Below are positions 16,881 through 25,119 of a DNA stretch of 64,000 nt, in pieces (the first letter of the stretch is position 1; each line of letters starts with the position of its first letter). The notes under the pieces are model-generated. The model had not been told where the DNA came from and did no database searches. It saw only the letters and a program-made list of their open reading frames with translations. A program made the translations under genes and the position numbers. The DNA is from Jiella avicenniae (lineage in GTDB: Bacteria > Pseudomonadota > Alphaproteobacteria > Rhizobiales > Rhizobiaceae), in assembly GCF_021390325.1 (NCBI RefSeq), contig NZ_JAJUWU010000026.1, positions 1 through 64,000 on the forward strand, in the 5' to 3' direction.

Positions 16881-17674
16881 TGGCGAGGATCATGGCGAGA
16901 CCCTTCGATTTTCCGCTCGATCCAGCCCGGGTGGCGCTGATCGTCATCGACATGCAGCGCGACTTCCTGGAGCCCGGCGGCTTCGGCGAGAGCCTCGGCA
17001 ACGACGTTTCCCGCCTCCAAGCGATCGTGCCGGCGACGGCCCGGCTGATCGAAGGCTTTCGCGCCGCGGGCCGCCCGGTGATCCACACCCGCGAATGCCA
17101 TCGGCCGGATCTGTCGGACTGCCCGCCGGCCAAGCGCCTTCGCGGCGCCCCGGGCTCGAGGATCGGCGACGCCGGGCCGATGGGCCGCATCCTGATCGCC
17201 GGCGAGCCGGGGGCGGAGATCGTGCCGGAGCTGTTTCCGATCGCCGGAGAACTGGTGATCGACAAGCCGGGGAAGGGGGCTTTCCACGCCACCGACCTTT
17301 CGGCCCATCTCGAAACCCTCGGCGTGACGCAGTTGGTCTTTGCCGGGGTGACGACGGAGGTCTGCGTCCAGACGACGATGCGCGAAGCCAACGACCGCGG
17401 CTTCGAATGCCTGATCGCCGAGGACGCCACGGAGAGCTATTTCGCCGAGTTCAAACGGGCGGCGATCGACATGATCGTCGCGCAGGGCGCGATCGTCGGC
17501 TGGGCGGCGCCGGTGGAGGCGATTGTCGCGGGGCTGGCTGCGGAAGAAGGCGCGAAGCAGGCGGGGTCCGAGACGAGCGCCGAGCCCGCGCCTGCAGGCT
17601 CCGCGCCGGGGGAGAGCGCCCGCGCCGCCTCTGCCGTCTCGCCCGCGCCGATCGGCTTCGGGGCCGGTCTCTGA
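16880..17674 (+). CDS. Isochorismatase-fold cysteine hydrolase, triuret hydrolase (TrtA) candidate
   Basis: A 264-residue relative of biuret hydrolase with its own intact triad: Asp24 ([10 protein letters not shown]), Lys129 ([10 protein letters not shown]) and Cys162 ([11 protein letters not shown]). It differs from BiuH by [24 protein letters not shown] and by lacking the DPYPWP start. Triuret hydrolase TrtA is a known BiuH paralogue of the same fold that yields carboxybiuret/biuret, so it is the best guess; other ureide or RutB-like amides remain possible. The last 45 residues form an Ala/Pro/Ser/Glu tail unusual for the family and probably disordered. TGATG overlaps occur at both ends, with the ATPase gene and the cupin gene. 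A start four codons later (MARPFDF) is also possible. Confidence 0.7.
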   Translation: MARIMARPFDFPLDPARVALIVIDMQRDFLEPGGFGESLGNDVSRLQAIVPATARLIEGFRAAGRPVIHTRECHRPDLSDCPPAKRLRGAPGSRIGDAGPMGRILIAGEPGAEIVPELFPIAGELVIDKPGKGAFHATDLSAHLETLGVTQLVFAGVTTEVCVQTTMREANDRGFECLIAEDATESYFAEFKRAAIDMIVAQGAIVGWAAPVEAIVAGLAAEEGAKQAGSETSAEPAPAGSAPGESARAASAVSPAPIGFGAGL

Positions 17675-18018
17675 TGCCGGCGGTCTATTCCGGCCTCCTC
17701 GGCGCCGATCCGGCCGCCGCCCGCTTCGAGCCGTTCCGCGACGGCGTCGAGATCGCCCGGCTGTCCGGCGCGGGCGACGGGGGCGAAACGGCGCTGCTGC
17801 GCTATGCGCCGGGCGCCTCGGTGCCGATGCACGAACACACCGGGCTCGAGACCATCCTCGTCCTTGCCGGCTCGCAATCCGACGACCACGGCACCTATCG
17901 GGCGGGTGATCTCGTCCTCAACCAGCCGGGCAGCCGCCACCGGGTGTGGTCCGAGGAGGGTTGCCTCGTGCTGATCTCCTGGGCGGCGCCGGTGCGGATT
18001 TTGGGGGAGGCAGAGTGA
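17674..18018 (+). CDS. Small cupin-domain protein
   Basis: A 114-residue single-domain cupin. Metal-site motifs are visible as PMHEHTGLETILVLAGSQSD (His-X-His...Glu) and GDLVLNQPGSRHRVWS (second His). Similar small ChrR-like cupins often accompany amidohydrolase operons, but their activity is unknown. The TGATG overlap with the upstream hydrolase places it firmly in the operon. It is followed by a 141-bp gap before the allophanate hydrolase gene. Confidence 0.75.
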   Translation: MPAVYSGLLGADPAAARFEPFRDGVEIARLSGAGDGGETALLRYAPGASVPMHEHTGLETILVLAGSQSDDHGTYRAGDLVLNQPGSRHRVWSEEGCLVLISWAAPVRILGEAE

Positions 18019-18159
18019 TTGCCGTGTCGAAGCGCCGAAAGGTCTTCCTTTCGGGGAGCGCCGAAGGGTGCTTCGCCAGCAAGCGAGTCATCCGCGCCCA
18101 GGCGTGATCAAAAGACGCGACCAAGCATAACGAATTGAACTTCCCCGGGGAGGGGAGAC

Positions 18160-20004
18160 ATGACCGACCTGCCGACCATTCTCGATTTCGCCGGCCTCAG
18201 CGCCCTATACGCCGGCGGCACCACGCCCGCCGCGGTGATGGCCGCCGTCGCCCGCCGCATGGAGACCGCCGATCCCGCCGCCTTCATCCTGAAACGCGCC
18301 CAAGCCGACATCCTGGCCGATGTCGAGGCGCTTCTCGCCCGCGCGCCGGAGCCGAACTCCCTGCCGCTCTGGGGCCTGCCCTTTGCGGTCAAGGACAATA
18401 TCGACGTTGCCGGCCTTCCGACCACCGCCGGCTGCCCCGACTATGCCTATGTGCCGGCGGCCGACGCGAGCGCCGTGAAGCGGTTGCGCGAGGCGGGTGC
18501 CATTCTCATCGGCAAGACCAATCTCGACCAGTTCGCCACCGGCCTCAACGGCAGCCGCTCGCCCTATGGCGCGCCGCGCTGCGTCTTCGATGCGTCATAC
18601 GTGTCCGGCGGGTCGAGCTCGGGCTCGGCGGTGGTCGTTGCCGCGGGGATCGCGGCGTTTTCGCTGGGGACGGATACGGCGGGGTCTGGCCGGGTGCCGG
18701 CGGCCTTCAACAACATCGTCGGCATCAAGCCTTCGCCCGGCCGCGTGTCCACCACCGGCGTCGTGCCGGCCTGCCGCTCGATCGACGTCGTCACCGTCTT
18801 CGCCGCGAGTGTTACGGACGGGATGGCGGCGCGGCGGATCGCGGAAGGCTTCGACCCCGCCGATGCCTATGCCCGTCGCTTTGCCGACGAAGCGCTGCCG
18901 CCGGCGCTGCGGATCGGCGTTCCGGCCGAGAACGAGCGCGAGTTCTATGGCAACGCGGCCTATCGTGCGCTCTATGACGCGGCGATCGGGCGGGCCGAAG
19001 CGCTGGGCGCGACGATCGTTTCTTTCGACTACCGGCCGTTCCGCGAGGCGGCGGCCCTCCTTTACGAGGGGCCCTGGGTGGCCGAGCGGCTCGCCGCGAT
19101 CGAGCCCTTCCTGAACGAGCGGCCGGACAGCCTCGATCCGACGGTGCGCCAGATCATCGAGGGCGGCCGAAACATGACCGCCGCCGACGCCTTTCGCGGC
19201 GCCTACCTTCTGGAGGCGCTTCGCCGGGAGGCCGAAGCCGAATGGGCGAAGGTCGATTGCCTGATGCTGCCGACCTCGCCGGACATCCAGACGGTCGAGG
19301 CGATGCGGGCCGATCCGATTGCCCTCAATGCCCGCTTCGGGCGCTTCACCAACTTCGCCAATTTCTTCGGCTGCGCGGCTATCGCCGTCCCCGCCGGTTT
19401 CACCCCGGCGGGGCTTCCCTTCGGCGTGCAGCTCGTGGCGAAGCGGGACACGGACGAGGCACTCGGCGTCTTCGCAGCGACGCTGCACGAAGCCGCGCGA
19501 TGCGGCGCGGGGATCGACCGGCAATTCGTGCCGCCAGCGCTTCATGAGCCGGCTAATCAGAGCGCGGCCGATCCGCATCCCACCCGCGAAAAGGACGCCG
19601 CGTCCCGGCGGATCGAGATCGCCGTCGTCGGCGCCCATCTCACCGGCATGGCGCTCAACCACGAACTGAGCGAACGGGGCGCGCGGCTCGAGCGGGCGGG
19701 CAAGACCGCCTCGGACTATCGGTTCTATGCGCTCGATACGGTCCCGCCGAAGCCGGGGCTCGTCCGCGAGCCGGGCTTTGCCGGGCCGGGGATCGCCATC
19801 GAGGTCTGGTCGCTCGACCCTTCCAGCTTCGCCACCTTCGTCGACGGCATTCCCGCGCCGCTCGGTATCGGCAAATTGACGCTCGACGACGGGACCAGCG
19901 TCTCCGGCTTCATCTGCGAGCCCGCCGGGATCTCCGATGCCCGGGAAATAACCGCCTTCGGAGGCTGGAAAAACTACCTCGCATCGCGCAAGACTGCGCC
20001 GTGA
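18160..20004 (+). CDS. atzF: Allophanate hydrolase
   Basis: A 614-residue amidase-signature enzyme producing ammonia and CO2 from allophanate, the last step of cyanuric acid/biuret breakdown. The Ser-cisSer-Lys triad falls at Lys78 (AVKDNID), Ser152 (SGGSSSGSA) and Ser176 (TDTAGSGRVP), each 13 residues before the AtzF equivalents (91, 165, 189). Residues about 465-614 form the separate allophanate hydrolase C-terminal domain (ALNHELSERGARL, YALDTVPPKPGL). The ATG has an AGGGGAGA site. Length matches AtzF/DUR-type enzymes. No AtzG/AtzH-like small partners were seen nearby. Confidence 0.92.
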   Translation: MTDLPTILDFAGLSALYAGGTTPAAVMAAVARRMETADPAAFILKRAQADILADVEALLARAPEPNSLPLWGLPFAVKDNIDVAGLPTTAGCPDYAYVPAADASAVKRLREAGAILIGKTNLDQFATGLNGSRSPYGAPRCVFDASYVSGGSSSGSAVVVAAGIAAFSLGTDTAGSGRVPAAFNNIVGIKPSPGRVSTTGVVPACRSIDVVTVFAASVTDGMAARRIAEGFDPADAYARRFADEALPPALRIGVPAENEREFYGNAAYRALYDAAIGRAEALGATIVSFDYRPFREAAALLYEGPWVAERLAAIEPFLNERPDSLDPTVRQIIEGGRNMTAADAFRGAYLLEALRREAEAEWAKVDCLMLPTSPDIQTVEAMRADPIALNARFGRFTNFANFFGCAAIAVPAGFTPAGLPFGVQLVAKRDTDEALGVFAATLHEAARCGAGIDRQFVPPALHEPANQSAADPHPTREKDAASRRIEIAVVGAHLTGMALNHELSERGARLERAGKTASDYRFYALDTVPPKPGLVREPGFAGPGIAIEVWSLDPSSFATFVDGIPAPLGIGKLTLDDGTSVSGFICEPAGISDAREITAFGGWKNYLASRKTAP

Positions 20005-20032
20005 CGTCGCGGTTGCATCCAGTGAGCATGGC

Positions 20033-20683
20033 GTGAAGAAGCGCACCCAGGTCGACATGATCCGCGAGGCCCTCGCCGACCGGATCGTCCACGGTTATCT
20101 GAGACCCGGCGACCCGCTCGACGAGACCTCGCTCGCGGCCGAATACGGCGTCTCGCGGACGCCGATCCGCGAGGTGCTGCGGCAGCTCGAGACCATCGGC
20201 CTCGCTCTGTCGCGCCCCCATCGCGGCGCGATCGTCGCCAGCCTGACGCCGCGCCAGCTGGACGAGACCTTCGTCGTGATGGCCGAGCTCGAGGCGCTGT
20301 CGGCGCGGCTCTGCGCGACGGCGCTCAGGGGCGAAGGGCTGCACGCGCTGCAGAGCCTGCATGAAGGCGGGGCGGGCGCAGCCCGGACGAACGACGTTGC
20401 CGGATACCGCCTGCACAACGAGCGTTTTCATGCGGCGATCTATGCCGGCTCGGGCAACGCCTTCCTGGAAGAGACGGCGCTCGCCGTCCGCCGCCGCCTC
20501 GCGCCTTTCCGCAATCTCCAGTTCGAGGCGTTTCAGCGGCCCGAACTCTCGCACCGCGAGCATGCCAGGATCGTCGATGCGATCGTTTCCGGCGACGGGG
20601 AGGCGGCGGCCAGCGCCATGCGTGCCCACATCCTCATCGTCCGCGAGGCGGTCGACGCGGTCGATCTCGCCTCGGAGCGCTGA
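20033..20683 (+). CDS. GntR-family transcriptional regulator with FCD domain
   Basis: A 216-residue regulator. Residues about 5-70 are the winged HTH (MIREALADRIVHGYLRPGD, YGVSRTPIREVLRQLE). Residues 80-210 form the all-helical FCD ligand domain, with metal-site histidines in RLHNERFHAAIY and LSHREHARIVDAI. The GTG at 20033 is the only start that keeps the family N-terminus. It lies 28 nt after atzF and is the obvious candidate regulator for the cluster. The TTGCATGCAA palindromes at 8569 and 8670 are possible operators. The effector is unknown, perhaps an intermediate such as cyanurate or biuret. Confidence 0.85.
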   Translation: MKKRTQVDMIREALADRIVHGYLRPGDPLDETSLAAEYGVSRTPIREVLRQLETIGLALSRPHRGAIVASLTPRQLDETFVVMAELEALSARLCATALRGEGLHALQSLHEGGAGAARTNDVAGYRLHNERFHAAIYAGSGNAFLEETALAVRRRLAPFRNLQFEAFQRPELSHREHARIVDAIVSGDGEAAASAMRAHILIVREAVDAVDLASER

Positions 20684-20716
20684 GGCCGGCGTGGCAATCG
20701 GGCTTGCGCGGACCGA

Positions 20717-21598
20717 TCAGGCCCTGTGCTCGCGCCAGATGGTGACGACGCCGCTGGCGATGATGATCGCCGCGCCGAAAAGGGTCGCCAGGTCGGGGCG
20801 CTCGTGCCAGACGAGCCATCCGAGCGCCGTCGCCCACAGGAGCGCCGTGTAATCGAGCGGGGCGACCACGACGGCGGGCGCCAGCCGGAACGCCTGGGTC
20901 ATCATGGTCATCCCCGCGGTGCCGAACAGGGCGATGGCGACGAAGGCCCAGAGGTCTTCGGCCGCGACGGGGCGCCAGGCGAAGGGCACGATGACGGCGC
21001 TCAGAAGCGCGCCCGCGCCGGTGAGATAGAGGAGCAGCGTCCAGACGCTTTCGCGCGGATCGACCCAGCGGGCGCCGAGCATCAAGAGCGCGTAGACGAA
21101 GGCCGTTGCCACGGGCAGGAGGGAGACGAGCTGGAACGCCGCCGTGCCCGGCCGTACCACGATCACGACGCCCGAAAATCCGGCGAGGACGGCCAGCCAG
21201 CGATAGCGCCCGACCGTCTCGCCGAGGAACGCGGCCGAGATCGCCGTGATGAACAGCGGCGCGACGAAGATCAGCGCCGTCGCCTCGGCAAGGCCGAGAT
21301 GCATGATGCTGGTGAAGAACAGGACGGTGGCGCCGATCCACAGGATGCCGCGCAGGAGATGGGCGAGGGGGCGATGACTGCGCAGGGCCGCCGGACCGCC
21401 GATCCGCCAGGCGATCGCGAGGGCGAAGGGGAAGGCGATGACGTTGCGCAGGAACAGGATCTGCAGCGGCGAGTAGCGCTCGGTCAGGAGCTTGGCGAGG
21501 GCGTCGTTGACGCTGAGGCATGCGACCCCGGCGCACATCAACGCGATGCCGACCGCGTTGCCGTGCGGCACTCCCCGCGAATTCGTCTGCAATTTCAT
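20717..21598 (-). CDS. EamA/DMT-superfamily transporter
   Basis: A 293-residue inner-membrane protein with ten hydrophobic helices and two EamA repeats. Visible marks are GVACLSVNDALAKLL in helix 1, PLQILFLRNVIAFP, the end of repeat one (SAAFLGETVGRYRWLAVLAG) and of repeat two (ALGWLVWHERPDLATLFGA). These mostly act as metabolite exporters. It converges with the GntR gene. The start MKLQTNSRG at 21598 has a GGGAGG only just upstream, so the true start may be slightly internal. The 21599-21854 interval upstream is empty apart from its promoter. Confidence 0.85.
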   Translation of the reverse strand: MKLQTNSRGVPHGNAVGIALMCAGVACLSVNDALAKLLTERYSPLQILFLRNVIAFPFALAIAWRIGGPAALRSHRPLAHLLRGILWIGATVLFFTSIMHLGLAEATALIFVAPLFITAISAAFLGETVGRYRWLAVLAGFSGVVIVVRPGTAAFQLVSLLPVATAFVYALLMLGARWVDPRESVWTLLLYLTGAGALLSAVIVPFAWRPVAAEDLWAFVAIALFGTAGMTMMTQAFRLAPAVVVAPLDYTALLWATALGWLVWHERPDLATLFGAAIIIASGVVTIWREHRA

Positions 21599-21854
21599 CC
21601 TCCCGCCATTGGGCTCTCTCCTACCAGACCGCCCGGCATTGTCACGAGCTTGCGCAGGGCGGCCCGTCTCGGCCCGACGCCGATGCGCCGGGTGGGGCCG
21701 GCACGCCGAGCGACCGAGGCGGGGCCATGTTCGCGGCCATCCGCGGGCGCTGACGGGCGACTGCCGCCTGCGCGATCTCAGCCGCTGGGTGGCCAAGGCG
21801 GCGGAGGAAAGCCGCGCGGTGGCAGCCAGGGCCCGAGCTGCGCCGTGCGCGGGC

Positions 21855-22373
21855 TCAGTCGTCCTCGCCCTGCCAGTAGTCGACCGCGTCTTCGGTCCGG
21901 AACGAGGCCGCGACCCGCCGCCGGGCTTTGTCGCCGCCGGGGGCGGCGCCGGCGAAGACGGTGATCTTGCCGCTGTCGGGATATTCCATCACGTCCGGCT
22001 CGCGCATCGAGCTGACGGCGACGTAGCGCAGCGGCTCGTCGCCGGTGGCGATCATCTGATGGGCGGTCTCGGCGCCGCCCGCCGGACAGACCGCGACCAT
22101 GCCCGCCGCCACCTGGTGGCGCTCCATGCCGAAACGAAGTTCCCCCGTGCCGGAGAGGATGACGAACAGCTCGTCGTTCGCATGGTGGGCGTGGAACGGC
22201 CAGGCGGCCTTGCCGGGCGGCACCTCGACCAGACGCGCGCCGAGATGGGTGGCGCCCAAGGGCGCGGCGATCGCCGCCATCGCGGCGGCGAAGCGCTCGC
22301 CATGGATCTGCGGCACGAGGGACAGATCGTCCAGCCGGACGAGCGGGACGGGGCGCGAGGGATGGCGGGACAT
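21855..22373 (-). CDS. Cupin-domain protein
   Basis: A 172-residue double-stranded beta-helix protein. Metal-binding signatures are AWPFHAHHANDELFVILSGTG and a second box in ETAHQMIATGDEPLRYVAVS. The C-terminal part MEYPDSGKITVFAGAAPGGD is characteristic of a widespread uncharacterised cupin family in proteobacteria. The start MSRHPSRPVP at 22373 follows AGGAGG on the reverse strand. No enzymatic role can be assigned. It stands alone between the DMT gene and a low-complexity protein gene. Confidence 0.8.
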   Translation of the reverse strand: MSRHPSRPVPLVRLDDLSLVPQIHGERFAAAMAAIAAPLGATHLGARLVEVPPGKAAWPFHAHHANDELFVILSGTGELRFGMERHQVAAGMVAVCPAGGAETAHQMIATGDEPLRYVAVSSMREPDVMEYPDSGKITVFAGAAPGGDKARRRVAASFRTEDAVDYWQGEDD

Positions 22374-22485
22374 GGACGGACCTCCTGCCGGCCATAATCC
22401 CCCGGCCGCGCGCGTTGGCAACCGAGATCGTTTCAGCGGCGGCGGGAAAGGCCCAGCTCGCGGTGCGTCTCTCGCCGTCGCGGCT

Positions 22486-23028
22486 CTATCGCTTCCAGCG
22501 CGGCAGATGCCGCTTCCAGCGGTTGCCGATATGCCCCTCGACGGCGCGGCGCGGGCGGCGCCGCGCGACGATCGCGACGGGAGCCTCGTCCCCGGTCCCT
22601 GAAAAATCCTCGGCAGCTTCGGACAGATCGTCCTCGGCGAGATCGTCGTCCACGATCTCGCCCGCCTCGATCCCGGCAACTGTCGTCAGCGCCTCGTCGG
22701 CGTCGGCGGACGGATGCTCCGCCGGCTCGACGTCCTCTGTGGCGAGGGCCTCCGCTGCCGTTTGCGTGCGGGCCTTGGGCGGGCGCCCACGCTTCGGCCT
22801 GGCGGCTTCGGGGGCCGGCGGCGGCGACCAGCCGGGGGCGGTCGATTCCAGGATGCGCGGGGCCGAGCCCGCGGGCTCGCTCGGGGAAAGGAGGAGGGCG
22901 GCCGAAGCCTGCCTGCTTTCGCCGCTCGGGGCGGCGGGTTCCTTCGGCAGATCGAGGAAGGGCGAGGGCTGGCGCGAGCCCTTGGTGCGCTTGATCTCGA
23001 CGGCGAAAGGTCGGGTCTGCTTTCTCAT
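22486..23028 (-). CDS. Hypothetical low-complexity protein with AT-hook-like motif
   Basis: A 180-residue protein of unknown function. The N-terminus RKQTRPFAVEIKRTKGSRQP is basic and well formed. The middle is Pro/Ala/Glu-rich and includes KRGRPPK, which resembles an AT-hook. An acidic stretch (about 120-145) is followed by a very basic tail (ARRRPRRAVEGHIGNRWKRH). This arrangement suggests a nucleic-acid-associated, largely disordered protein. No clear ribosome-binding site precedes ATG. Coding potential is supported by the consistent charge pattern rather than homology, so it could still be spurious. Confidence 0.5.
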   Translation of the reverse strand: MRKQTRPFAVEIKRTKGSRQPSPFLDLPKEPAAPSGESRQASAALLLSPSEPAGSAPRILESTAPGWSPPPAPEAARPKRGRPPKARTQTAAEALATEDVEPAEHPSADADEALTTVAGIEAGEIVDDDLAEDDLSEAAEDFSGTGDEAPVAIVARRRPRRAVEGHIGNRWKRHLPRWKR

Positions 23029-23516
23029 GACGTGTCAGCGTGGCCTGGAGTGATGACGTCGCGCCGTTGACCAGCGATGGCGGGCCTTCGCGTTCGACGT
23101 GGAGGAATCACCGACCGATGTCGTGCGCGCGATCCTCGGGACCGGCGGGTTCGATGGTGACGGTTGCGCGCAGTCCTAGCGGGAATCGGGCGGATCTGAT
23201 AGCCCATTTTCGCGCGATCGCGGGGTAGAGCGGTTGACGTTTCCGTGCCGACGCCCCGCCGAGTGCATCCGGAGTGTGCCGGCGCCAGCGAAAACGAGCC
23301 AGACGAACGGTCTGGAGCGCCCGGTCGGGCGGCATGGCGCGGGAAGGGTGTCTTGCCGGACCTTTGAAGCGGGACGAAAAATGCGTGGATGACGGCCCGA
23401 CCGGGCCGCAAGTCTCCGCCAGAGCGTCTTCGTCCCTCACCGAAAAGCCGGGGATAGTCCCGCGATCCGGCGATTCGATACGGCCGGACGGCTCGTGACG
23501 AGGCGCCGCATCGGCT
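23029..23516. other. Intergenic region without recognisable gene
   Basis: A 488-bp region between divergent genes. Short ORFs occur on both strands, but none resembles a protein family. It presumably contains the promoters of the low-complexity protein gene (leftward) and of the exonuclease gene (rightward). No strong palindrome was noticed. Confidence 0.4.
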
Positions 23517-24545
23517 ATGGGTGCGAAGATGAAAGCCGCTCAGACGCGTCAGTTCGATCTCTTCGCCGCCCCCGCCCCGCATGCCGGCGCGGAGCAGCCG
23601 GGGCGGGCGAAAGCAGCCGCACCGCGCCGGGCCGGCGGCCTCGTGCCGCGTCCCGCCTCCCCGGCCGACCCGGAGGCGATGGTCCGGCATCTGGAGGCGA
23701 CCGGCAACTACCGGATCCTGCGCAGGCTGGAGCCGCGCCCGGTGCTGGCGGGCTGGACGCCTGCGATGAAGCGGCCGGGCGAGAAGCTCGGCGTCATCCT
23801 CGACACGGAGACCACGGGCCTCGACGCCACCGTCGACGAGATCATCGAACTCGGCATGGTGACGTTCACCTATGGCGCGGAAGGGATCGGCGACGTCGTT
23901 TCGGTCTTCAGCCGGTTGCGCGAACCGGCCCGGCCGATCGGCCCGGAGATCACCCGCATCACCGGCATCACCGACGAGATGGTGGCGGGCCGGACGATCG
24001 ACCCGGCCGAGGTCGCCGCCTTCGTCGCGCCGGCGGATCTCGTCATCGCCCACAATGCCAGGTTCGACCGGCCCTTCTGCGAGCGCTTTGCGCCCGGCTT
24101 CGCCGACAAGCCCTGGGCCTGTTCGGTCGCCGAGGTCGACTGGAGCGAACTCGGCTTCGAGGGGGCGAAGCTGACCTATCTCGTCGGCCAGTGCGGCTTC
24201 TTCCACAACGGCCACCGGGCCGTCGACGACTGCCACGCGCTGCTGGAGGTTCTCGCCTTCGAAGCGGAGGCGAGGACGACCGGCTTTTCCCGGCTCGTCG
24301 CCTCGGCCGAACGCCGCTCCTGCCGGATCTTCGCGGTCGGCAGCCCGTTCGAGCTGAAAGACCTTCTCAAGGCGCGCGGCTATCGCTGGAACGACGGCAG
24401 CGACGGCCGCCCGAAGAGCTGGTGGATCGAGGCCGACGAGTCCGCCCATGCGGACGAATGCCGGTTTCTGCGCGAGGAGGTCTATCGGCGCGACTACGAG
24501 CCGCTCGTCCAGTGGCTGACGGCGACCGAGCGCTACAAGGCCTGA
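23517..24545 (+). CDS. DnaQ-like 3'-5' exonuclease
   Basis: A 342-residue DEDDh exonuclease related to the proofreading subunit of DNA polymerase III. The motifs are ExoI VILDTETTGLD (about residue 93), ExoII DLVIAHNARFDRPF and ExoIII HRAVDDCHAL. The N-terminus MKAAQTRQFDLFAAPAP contains QFDLF, a possible beta-clamp-binding peptide. After the nuclease the C-terminus has a second conserved block (SPFELKDLLKARGYRWND...KSWWIE) typical of plasmid and phage-borne members. A second ATG at 23529 is equally possible. It probably acts in repair or replication of the replicon. Confidence 0.85.
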   Translation: MGAKMKAAQTRQFDLFAAPAPHAGAEQPGRAKAAAPRRAGGLVPRPASPADPEAMVRHLEATGNYRILRRLEPRPVLAGWTPAMKRPGEKLGVILDTETTGLDATVDEIIELGMVTFTYGAEGIGDVVSVFSRLREPARPIGPEITRITGITDEMVAGRTIDPAEVAAFVAPADLVIAHNARFDRPFCERFAPGFADKPWACSVAEVDWSELGFEGAKLTYLVGQCGFFHNGHRAVDDCHALLEVLAFEAEARTTGFSRLVASAERRSCRIFAVGSPFELKDLLKARGYRWNDGSDGRPKSWWIEADESAHADECRFLREEVYRRDYEPLVQWLTATERYKA

Positions 24546-24619
24546 CCGCCGCAGCGGCCCGGCCGTGCGGCACGATCGCGCGGCAATGTCGGACGATTGC
24601 GCTGGAGGTGGGTCGATTA

Positions 24620-24655
24620 TTGCCAATTGGCATGAAAGACATTATTTCATGCCAA
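24620..24655 (+). promoter_or_regulatory. Promoter and perfect inverted-repeat operator of the Xre-RES operon
   Basis: TTGCCA (24620-24625), a 17-nt spacer and TATTTC (24643-24648) form a sigma70-like promoter. It overlaps the perfect inverted repeat TTGGCATGAAA-N7-TTTCATGCCAA (24627-24655). Placement over the -10 region and 25 nt before the antitoxin start is what autoregulation of a toxin-antitoxin operon requires. Confidence 0.7.
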
Positions 24656-24680
24656 AGTGCAATTCCGCCGGAGCCGAAGA

Positions 24681-25097
24681 ATGCCCGCATTGGAACTCGT
24701 TCACGCCCGACCCGCCGAACCCAAGCCCGCCGTCATGGGCGATGCGGACGCCGCGGCTGCGGCGCGGGCGGTGGTCAATCTCTTCGCGCGCTGGGGGCTG
24801 TCCGACCGGGACGCCAGCATCCTCCTCGGGGGCATCGCGCCGCGCAGCTGGGCGCGCTGGAAGAAGGGCGAACCGCCGAAGCTCACCCGCGATCTTTGCG
24901 CCCGGCTCTCCAATCTCCTCGGCATCCACAAGGGCCTGCGTATCGTCTTCGCCGAGCCCGAGCGCGGTTATGGCTGGATCTCACGGCCGAATGCGGCCTT
25001 CGGCGGACGGTCGGCGCTGGAGGTGATGCGCGGCGGCGAGCTGACCGACCTGATGCGCGTCCGGCGCTATCTCGACGCCGAGCGGGGCGGCTGGTGA
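24681..25097 (+). CDS. Xre/MbcA/ParS-type antitoxin of a RES toxin
   Basis: A 138-residue antitoxin. The N-terminal half is an Xre-like HTH (LFARWGLSDRDASILLGGI, SWARWKKG). The C-terminal part (LGIHKGLRIVF, GWISRPNAAFGGRSALEVM) is the MbcA/ParS toxin-binding domain that blocks the RES active site. The ATG at 24681 is preceded by GGAG; a GTG at 24657 is in frame but less likely because it would overlap the operator end. The toxin gene follows 22 nt later, so the two form one operon that is probably autorepressed at the 24627-24655 operator. Confidence 0.88.
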   Translation: MPALELVHARPAEPKPAVMGDADAAAAARAVVNLFARWGLSDRDASILLGGIAPRSWARWKKGEPPKLTRDLCARLSNLLGIHKGLRIVFAEPERGYGWISRPNAAFGGRSALEVMRGGELTDLMRVRRYLDAERGGW

Positions 25098-25119
25098 GGC
25101 GCGCAAGAGGCGGGCGGCG

